The position numbers and the translations under genes are program-made. Below the pieces are notes generated by a model. It made no database searches. It worked only from the letters and a program-made list of their open reading frames with translations, and was not told the origin of the DNA. From Acidothermales bacterium (GTDB lineage Bacteria > Actinomycetota > Actinomycetes > Streptosporangiales > WHST01), in contig JAFMQP010000199.1 of NCBI GenBank assembly GCA_017354575.1, positions 1 through 7,254 of the forward strand: a stretch of 7,254 nt of DNA, written 5' to 3'. This document shows, one piece after another, positions 1-7,254 of the stretch (position 1 is its first letter; the number at the start of each line of letters is the position of its first letter).

Positions 1-390
1 CTGGTCCTGGGCGAGCTCGCCGACGCGGCGGCCGCGTCCCGGCTCACCGATCAGGCCACGGTCCTCGCGCCGATGCTGCGCGAGGAGGAGCCGACCACCC
101 TCGCCGACGGCCGCGCCGCGATCGACCGCGCGGACGCCGCGCTGGCGACGTTGCTCGAGCAGCGTGCCCGGGTCGCCGGGGTGATCCAGCAGATCAAGCC
201 CGTCGGCGGTCGCGCGGGCCGCGACCCTGCCCGCGAGCGCGCCATCGTCGAGGCGATGGCCGCCCGCGCCCCCAGGCTCGGCGCCGACCGGCTGGCACCG
301 GTCGTCGAGGCGATGATCCTCGCCGGCCTGGACGCCGCCGAGGAGGAGCAGACCGAGCAGGCCGAGGCCGAGCAGGCCGAGCACGCCTGA
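1..390 (+). CDS. Chorismate mutase, AroQ type (5' partial)
   Basis: The frame is open from base 1, so 129 residues are visible and the gene probably begins upstream. The only in-window ATG (73) has no ribosome binding site, and coding-like sequence precedes it. Visible residues ~36-112 match the helical AroQ chorismate mutase fold, which converts chorismate to prephenate for Phe/Tyr synthesis in the cytoplasm. By comparison with E. coli AroQ, the active-site positions are R38 (first helix, RAAID), R55 (LEQR), K66 (QQIK), D75, R78 and E79 (RDPARE), with identical spacing from R55 through E79. The two last active-site positions (Ser/Gln in E. coli) are not obviously conserved; they appear as Gly and Ala in my ungapped alignment. 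Residues ~114-129 form a Glu/Gln/Ala tail outside the fold, built from a repeated GAGCAGGCCGAG unit. The N-terminal ~35 residues match nothing I recognise. A PchB-like isochorismate-pyruvate lyase is the main alternative. Confidence 0.75.
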   Translation: MVLGELADAAAASRLTDQATVLAPMLREEEPTTLADGRAAIDRADAALATLLEQRARVAGVIQQIKPVGGRAGRDPARERAIVEAMAARAPRLGADRLAPVVEAMILAGLDAAEEEQTEQAEAEQAEHA

Positions 391-539
391 GCCGCCTCGT
401 CGCCCGGCCCGCGTTGCTCGGAGGAGCCGGAGGACGCAGGTTTCGGGCGGACAGGCGGGGCGTGCGGGGACCGGTGCGGGCGGGGCCACGAGCGGTCACC
501 GGCTCGGCGGGTCTGCGGGTGGCTGTCGGCGGCGCGGAC

Positions 540-545
540 TAAGCT
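540..545 (+). promoter_or_regulatory. Candidate -10 box for dnaE
   Basis: TAAGCT fits the actinobacterial -10 pattern TANNNT and is a rare A/T-containing hexamer in a very GC-rich non-coding stretch. Transcription would start near 551-553, giving a leader of about 108 bases before dnaE. I see no convincing -35 box at 16-18 bases spacing. The same hexamer occurs just before the amidohydrolase gene (4244-4249). This is inferred from sequence only. Confidence 0.35.
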
Positions 546-572
546 CGGTGGAGGCGAGCAGAACCCGCTCCA

Positions 573-597
573 GGCGCGGCCGCGAGGCCTCTGCGCC
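573..597 (+). promoter_or_regulatory. GNRA-capped hairpin in the dnaE leader
   Basis: GGCGC (573-577) pairs with GCGCC (593-597), and GGCC (578-581) pairs with GGCC (586-589). This gives nine G-C pairs, closed by the tetraloop GCGA (582-585), with a three-base TCT bulge (590-592) on the 3' side. GCGA is a GNRA-type loop, which stabilises RNA hairpins. No T-tract follows, so it does not look like an intrinsic terminator. Short GC stems arise by chance in such DNA, so function is inferred from position only. Confidence 0.35.
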
Positions 598-613
598 ACC
601 TTCCCCGGAGGGT
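598..613 (+). promoter_or_regulatory. Second small hairpin, occluding a GGAGGG site
   Basis: ACCTTC (598-603) can pair with GAGGGT (608-613), including one G-U pair, around the loop CCCG. It abuts the preceding hairpin with no spacer, so the two could stack. Its 3' arm contains most of GGAGGG (607-612), a purine run that could act as a ribosome binding site for the six-codon frame at 624-644. Six pairs is modest and this may be fortuitous. Confidence 0.25.
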
Positions 614-623
614 CTCGCCACTG

Positions 624-644
624 GTGTTTCGGCGTCGTGCGTGA
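624..644 (+). other. Possible leader ORF (MFRRRA) before dnaE
   Basis: GTG at 624 opens a six-codon frame reading MFRRRA and ending at TGA 642-644, immediately before the dnaE ribosome binding site. GGAGGG (607-612) lies 11 bases upstream of the GTG, a long but usable spacing. The frame is in phase with dnaE, so its stop is also the in-frame stop that fixes the dnaE start. Three consecutive Arg codons are notable for a leader peptide. The sequence is too short to show codon bias, so this may be chance. Confidence 0.2.
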
Positions 645-645
645 C

Positions 646-653
646 GGAGGAGG
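646..653 (+). promoter_or_regulatory. dnaE: Ribosome binding site that fixes the dnaE start
   Basis: GGAGGAGG is a near-perfect anti-16S match, six bases before TTG 660. An in-frame TGA at 642-644 rules out any earlier start. The next in-frame candidate (GTG 693) lacks a comparable site and would cut off the N-terminus next to the PHP motif. Confidence 0.8.
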
Positions 654-659
654 TCAGGC

Positions 660-4205
<3,546 letters not shown>

Positions 4206-4259
4206 CATGCCGACACCGGGCCCGGCTCCGGGGCGACGCGCCCTAAGCTGACGAGAGCC
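4206..4259. other. Short gap after dnaE, in phase with both genes
   Basis: Fifty-four bases separate the dnaE stop from the next start. The spacer has no stop in the shared phase, so the amidohydrolase is in frame with dnaE and separated only by the dnaE TGA. A CCCGG-CT-CCGGG inverted repeat near 4221-4232 has only a two-base loop and no T-tract, so I do not call a terminator. Confidence 0.6.
4244..4249 (+). promoter_or_regulatory. Candidate -10 box; near-leaderless amidohydrolase start
   Basis: TAAGCT matches TANNNT and repeats the hexamer seen before dnaE. Transcription would be expected to start around 4255-4260, leaving zero to about five bases before ATG 4260. That suggests a leaderless or nearly leaderless mRNA, common in Actinobacteria, and agrees with the absence of a good Shine-Dalgarno sequence. 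No clear -35 box is visible. Read-through from dnaE is equally possible. Confidence 0.4.
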
Positions 4260-5357
4260 ATGTCAGTTACCGGACCTCCCATCGCCGCGGTGCGACCCCG
4301 CGGGCTCGCCGTTCGCGGACGGCTGTGGCCCGGCGGCGGCGACCCGGCGCTCGACGACGCCGTGGTCGTGGTCGGCGCCGACGGCCTGGTCAGCGCCTAC
4401 GGGCCCGCCGACGGCGTCCACCTCCCGGACGGTGTGCACGCGATCGACGGCGCCTGGGTCGGTCCCGGTGTCGCCGACGCGCACGCGCACCTGGCGTTCG
4501 GCTCCGCTCCCGCGATGCTGGCCGGTGGCGTGCTCGCCGTCCGTGACCTCGGCGCGCCCCTCGACGACGCGCTCGCCGTGCGCGACCCGCACGGAATACC
4601 CGCGGTCGTCGCCTCCGGCCCGATCCTCACCGCGCCCGGCGGGTACCCGTCCCGCTCGTGGGGGGCACGCGGCTTCGCCCGGTTCCTCGGCTCGGCGGCG
4701 GAGGCGCACCGGGCTGTGGTACGGCTCGCCGACGCGGGCGTCGACGTCGTCAAGCTCGCGCTGGAACCCGCCGACGGGCTGCCGGTGCCGCCGCTCGAGG
4801 TGGCGCGCGCGGTCGTCGAGGCCGCCCACGACAACGGCCTCACCGTGACCTGCCACGCGTTCACCGCGGAGATGGTCGCGCGGGCGGTCGACGCGGGCGT
4901 CGACGAGCTGGCGCACGTGCCGACAGAACGGCTGCCCACCCACCTCGTGGCACAGCTCGTACTCGACGACGTCGTGGTCGTGTCGACGATGCACGCGCTC
5001 GTCGCGAACGGCGACGCCGAGGCCGCGGACGCCGTACGGGCGAACGCCCGGGCGCTGGTTGGCAGCGGCGTGCCCGTCGTCTACGGCACGGACCTCGGCA
5101 ACACCGGCATCGCGCCGGGCGTCGACGCCGAGGAGCTGGCGCTGCTCGCCGAGGCCGGGCTCGGGCCGGAGGGCGCGCTGCGTGCGGCCACCGAGGGTTC
5201 CGCCGCGGTCGGCGGTCTGAACGGCGTGCACCAGGGCCGGGTGCGGGTGGGGGAGCGCGCCCGCATGGTGGTGCTGGCAGGCGACCCGGTCGCCGAGCCG
5301 AAGAACTGGTCGACGCCCGTCGCCGTCGTGCACGGGACGGAGGTCACGCAGCCGTGA
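4260..5357 (+). CDS. Metal-dependent amidohydrolase, imidazolonepropionase-like
   Basis: The protein has 365 residues and belongs to the amidohydrolase superfamily, which hydrolyses C-N, C-O and related bonds in a metal-dependent TIM barrel. Metal-site residues appear in the expected order: H75 and H77 (DAHAHLAFG), K165 (VDVVKLAL, the usual carboxylated lysine), H199 (VTCHAF), H219 (LAHVP) and D278 (YGTDLG). The N-terminal ~65 residues and the C-terminal segment (~322-365, with GERARMVVLAGDP) form the small beta-sandwich typical of the family. There is no signal peptide or membrane segment, so it is likely cytoplasmic. The ATG at 4260 is the only plausible start and lacks a good ribosome binding site, fitting leaderless translation. 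It overlaps the downstream membrane protein gene by GTGA, so the two are probably coupled. The substrate is unknown; this branch of the superfamily includes imidazolonepropionases and prolidase-like or dipeptidase-like enzymes. An identity such as HutI is not supported, because no hut genes are nearby. Confidence 0.88.
   Translation: MSVTGPPIAAVRPRGLAVRGRLWPGGGDPALDDAVVVVGADGLVSAYGPADGVHLPDGVHAIDGAWVGPGVADAHAHLAFGSAPAMLAGGVLAVRDLGAPLDDALAVRDPHGIPAVVASGPILTAPGGYPSRSWGARGFARFLGSAAEAHRAVVRLADAGVDVVKLALEPADGLPVPPLEVARAVVEAAHDNGLTVTCHAFTAEMVARAVDAGVDELAHVPTERLPTHLVAQLVLDDVVVVSTMHALVANGDAEAADAVRANARALVGSGVPVVYGTDLGNTGIAPGVDAEELALLAEAGLGPEGALRAATEGSAAVGGLNGVHQGRVRVGERARMVVLAGDPVAEPKNWSTPVAVVHGTEVTQP
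5339..5343 (+). promoter_or_regulatory. Ribosome binding site for the membrane protein
   Basis: GGAGG sits inside the end of the amidohydrolase gene, ten bases before GTG 5354. It supports the GTG at the GTGA overlap as the true start rather than a longer frame read out of phase through the amidohydrolase. Confidence 0.55.
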
Positions 5358-6043
5358 CGAGCTCCGTCCCGCCCGCGTTCGACCCGGACGGCCCCACGCC
5401 GCCCGGCCGGGTCGTCGCCGGCCAGGTGCTCGCGGCGGTCGCGATCGTGGCCGGCCTGGCCGTCGCGGGTGGCCTCGGCGGGGTCGTCTGGCACCTCGTC
5501 GCCCCGCGCACCGAGCTCGTCTACGACGACGGCGTCGCGAACTTCGTCGGGCCGGTGCCGTCCGCGCCGATCGCCGCCGACGGCTGGTTCTCGGTGATCG
5601 CGCTGCTCGCCGGGATCGCGTCCGGCAGCCTGACCCAGGCGTTCCTGCACCGGCGGATGCCGGGTGCGCTCGTCGGACTCGCCGTCGGCGCGGCGCTCGC
5701 GTCCTTCGTCATGTGGCGGGTCGGCCACTGGTTCGGCGCGGCGGCGTACGCCACCGCCGTGCACCACGTCGCGGACGGAGCGCACCTCTACGCGCCGCTG
5801 GACGTCCGGGCCAAGGGCGTGCTCCTGCTCTGGCCGCTCGCCGCGACGCTGACCGTCTTCATCGCCGCGGTCACCGAGTCGATCCAGCAGCGGTCCGCCC
5901 GCGGGCACGGCGAGACCGCCCCGCCGGCGCCGCGGCCCGACCTGCCGCCGATCCGCGAGGAGGGCGACCACACCTCGTCGTATCCCTACGCTGGTCCGGG
6001 CGAGCGCGGCGGCGAACGTCCGGCGGCGGGCGGTACCACGTGA
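5354..6043 (+). CDS. Four-helix membrane protein of unknown function, possibly DUF2567-like
   Basis: The protein has 229 residues, starting at the GTG that overlaps the amidohydrolase stop. It has a short Pro-rich N-terminus and four hydrophobic segments: ~20-50, ~78-97, ~104-122 and ~154-175. Between the first two lies a loop of ~28 residues (TELVYDDG to AADGWF), and between the last two a ~30-residue, His-containing loop. After residue ~178 comes a hydrophilic tail rich in Pro, Glu and Gly, probably cytoplasmic. There is no cleavable signal peptide and no catalytic motif I can identify. The pattern of a first helix, an extracellular loop ending in AADGWF, then a Gly-rich helix resembles the actinobacterial DUF2567 family, but this is recalled from memory and uncertain. 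It overlaps both neighbours by four bases, so its abundance is probably tied to the amidohydrolase and the phosphatase. A role anchoring or regulating one of them is speculation. Confidence 0.75.
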   Translation: MTSSVPPAFDPDGPTPPGRVVAGQVLAAVAIVAGLAVAGGLGGVVWHLVAPRTELVYDDGVANFVGPVPSAPIAADGWFSVIALLAGIASGSLTQAFLHRRMPGALVGLAVGAALASFVMWRVGHWFGAAAYATAVHHVADGAHLYAPLDVRAKGVLLLWPLAATLTVFIAAVTESIQQRSARGHGETAPPAPRPDLPPIREEGDHTSSYPYAGPGERGGERPAAGGTT

Positions 6044-6813
6044 CCACCGTCTCGACGCTCGGCGACATCGCGCTCGTCGCCGCTTCGCTCGGCGCGGACG
6101 CCATCCGCGCGGTGATCCGCTCCGGTGAGCTCGCCGTGGCCACGAAGACCTCGGACAGCGACTTCGTCACCGCCGCCGACCTCGCCGCAGACGACGCGAT
6201 CGCCCGGGCGATCACGGCCGCCCGGCCCGACGACGCGATCAAGTCGGAGGAGTCCGGCCGCCGCGCGGGGACGTCCGGCATCACCTGGGTGGTCGACCCG
6301 CTGGACGGCACCATGAACTTCGTGCACCACCGGGACGAGTACGCGGTGTCGGTCGGCGTCGAGCAGGACGGCGACTACGTGGCCGGCGCGATCGTCCGGC
6401 CGACGAGCGGCGCCTGGATCGCGGCGGGGGACGGCGTCGTCCGCGCCAGGGAGGGGAGACCCGGCGTCACCGGCACGACCGACCCCGAGGCGGCGATGTT
6501 CTCCGTCGGACTGGCCGGCGACGCCGACATGCGCGCCCGTATGCTGGACATGATCGGCGACCTGCTGCCGATCGCGCGCGACTTCCGCCGCAGCGGCTCG
6601 TCGGCGTGCGAGCTGGCCGACCTGGCGATGGGCCGCGTCGACGTCTACCTCGGGTTCGGCGTCAACGACTGGGACGTCGCCGCCGGCATCGCCGTCGTCC
6701 GTGCCGCGGGCGGCCGCGCCGAGTGGGTCGAGACGGAAAGCGGCCTGCCGCTGCTCGCCGCCGGCACGCCCGCGGTCTTCGACCAGTTCGTCGAGCGTGC
6801 CGCGAAGGTCTGA
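6040..6813 (+). CDS. Inositol monophosphatase family phosphatase
   Basis: The protein has 257 residues, close to the usual ~260 of the Mg2+-dependent, lithium-sensitive phosphatase family. That family includes inositol monophosphatase, SuhB, histidinol-phosphatase HisN and 3'-phosphoadenosine phosphatase CysQ. Family residues sit at K36 and D47 (TKTSDSDFVTAAD), E70/E71 (KSEES), D86 and D89 (DPLDGTMNF) and D212 (NDWDVAAG), at nearly the same numbering as human IMPase. The second metal-binding site is therefore complete. The start is the GTG in the GTGA overlap with the membrane protein gene. No ribosome binding site is visible, so translation probably depends on reinitiation. Longer upstream frames are out-of-phase readings of the membrane protein. 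The substrate is not resolvable from sequence. Inositol phosphate is the default, because actinobacteria make inositol for phosphatidylinositol and mycothiol, and histidinol phosphate is the main alternative. It is probably cytoplasmic. It ends 18 bases from the convergent deacylase gene. Confidence 0.9.
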   Translation: MTTVSTLGDIALVAASLGADAIRAVIRSGELAVATKTSDSDFVTAADLAADDAIARAITAARPDDAIKSEESGRRAGTSGITWVVDPLDGTMNFVHHRDEYAVSVGVEQDGDYVAGAIVRPTSGAWIAAGDGVVRAREGRPGVTGTTDPEAAMFSVGLAGDADMRARMLDMIGDLLPIARDFRRSGSSACELADLAMGRVDVYLGFGVNDWDVAAGIAVVRAAGGRAEWVETESGLPLLAAGTPAVFDQFVERAAKV

Positions 6814-6835
6814 GCCGCCACCGGTTCGAGCTCAG
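6810..6835. terminator. Inverted repeat between convergent genes, weak bidirectional terminator candidate
   Basis: CTGAGC (6810-6815) is exactly repeated in inverted orientation as GCTCAG (6830-6835), with a 14-base loop. Each arm contains the stop codon of one of the two converging genes (TGA 6811-6813 on +, TGA read from 6834-6832 on -). The stem has only six pairs and no T-tract on either side. Intrinsic termination is therefore unproven, although U-less hairpins are often proposed in actinobacteria. Confidence 0.25.
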
Positions 6836-7254
6836 CGGGACAGGGGCGCGAGCGTGCCGGACGTGGGGCGCAGCAGGTCCGCCGGCGCCAGCTCGATCTC
6901 CAGGCCGCGCCTGCCGGCGGACACGTGGATCGTGGCGAACGCCTCCGCCGACGCGTCGACGTACGTCGGCAGCCGGCGCTTCTGGCCGAGCGGGCTGATC
7001 CCGCCGACGACGTAACCGGTGGCGCGCTCGGCGTCCCGCTGGTCGGCGAGCGAGGCCTTCTTCCCGCCCGCGGCCGCGGCCGGTGCCTTGAGGTCAAGCG
7101 ACGACGCCACCGGCACCACCGCCACCGTGAGGGTCCCGTCGACGGACGCCACGAGGGTCTTGAACACGCGTTCCTGCGGCAGGTCCAGGGCCGTCGCGGC
7201 CTCGAGGCCGTACGACGCTGCCGCCGGGTCGTGCTCGTACGCGTGCAGGGTGAA
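6832..7254 (-). CDS. ybaK: Cys-tRNA(Pro) deacylase, YbaK/EbsC family (N-terminus cut by window end)
   Basis: Reading leftward from 7254, 140 residues are visible. The protein hydrolyses Cys mischarged onto tRNA(Pro) by prolyl-tRNA synthetase, a trans-editing step in the cytoplasm. Visible residues align without gaps to E. coli YbaK from F15: FTLHAYEHDP (1-10), then SYG (14-16) and VFKTL (30-34). K32 corresponds to the essential lysine K46 of E. coli YbaK, so about 14 residues should be missing beyond the window. The signature GGISPLGQKRRLPT (84-97) is complete, followed by the usual VSAGRRGLEIEL segment and a short C-terminus. A GTG at 7167 (V30) is internal and cannot be the start, because the conserved N-terminal part lies upstream in the same frame. 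The gene converges on the phosphatase gene and is not part of its operon. Confidence 0.95.
   Translation of the reverse strand, partial: FTLHAYEHDPAAASYGLEAATALDLPQERVFKTLVASVDGTLTVAVVPVASSLDLKAPAAAAGGKKASLADQRDAERATGYVVGGISPLGQKRRLPTYVDASAEAFATIHVSAGRRGLEIELAPADLLRPTSGTLAPLSR

Larger units (their letters stand above)
391..659. other. Non-coding stretch upstream of dnaE
   Basis: This is 269 bases between the chorismate mutase stop and the dnaE start. No reading frame here resembles a known protein. Those that cross it on either strand run out of phase into or against dnaE and look like high-GC artefacts. Visible content is a candidate -10 box (540-545), two adjacent hairpins (573-597 and 598-613), a possible six-codon ORF (624-644) and the dnaE ribosome binding site (646-653). 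I see no T-rich terminator after the chorismate mutase gene. Confidence 0.7.

Noticed and set aside
416..427. GCTC-GGAG-GAGC hairpin after the chorismate mutase gene as a terminator
   Set aside because: It has only four pairs, no T-tract, and such stems are frequent by chance at this GC content.
4219..4234. CCCGG-CT-CCGGG repeat as a dnaE terminator
   Set aside because: A two-base loop is sterically poor, the stem is short and no T-tract follows.
4207..4251. A 14-codon frame (MPTPGPAPGRRALS) between dnaE and the amidohydrolase
   Set aside because: It has no ribosome binding site and a low-complexity product. It ends inside the candidate -10 region, so chance is more likely.
4263..5333. A 356-codon minus-strand frame opposite the amidohydrolase
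   Set aside because: It is codon-register antisense of a clear amidohydrolase and stays open for the same codon-bias reason as the dnaE antisense frame.

Overview
The window is very GC-rich, with a strong G/C preference at third codon positions, GTG and TTG starts and GTGA gene overlaps. Together with the protein families this indicates a high-GC actinobacterium. The order dnaE, amidohydrolase, small membrane protein, inositol-monophosphatase-like protein, then a convergent ybaK resembles chromosomal housekeeping neighbourhoods of Actinobacteria. An order such as Pseudonocardiales is possible, but I cannot settle this from the window.

Layout. Positions 1-390 hold the 3' end of a gene with an AroQ-type chorismate mutase domain and an acidic tail. 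A 269-base non-coding stretch (391-659) follows; it contains a candidate -10 box, two adjacent hairpins, a possible six-codon leader ORF and a strong ribosome binding site. Positions 660-4205 encode a full-length replicative DNA polymerase III alpha subunit (DnaE1 type, 1181 residues) with complete polymerase and PHP exonuclease motifs. After a 54-base gap with another candidate -10 box come three tightly coupled genes. These are a metal-dependent amidohydrolase (4260-5357), a four-helix membrane protein (5354-6043) and an inositol-monophosphatase-family phosphatase (6040-6813), each overlapping the next by GTGA. Converging from the other strand is a Cys-tRNA(Pro) deacylase (YbaK/EbsC), whose first ~14 residues lie beyond the window end. 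The 18-base space between the converging genes carries a short inverted repeat that includes both stop codons.

How they fit together. DnaE copies the chromosome and, in this clade, probably proofreads through its PHP domain. YbaK protects translation from Cys-tRNA(Pro). The three-gene set behaves as a translationally coupled unit, but its substrate cannot be deduced. I see no mobile elements, CRISPR arrays, phage genes, tRNA or rRNA genes. This is essentially an ordinary core-genome region, and I found no convincing undescribed system. The best open questions are the structured dnaE leader and the function of the coupled three-gene unit.
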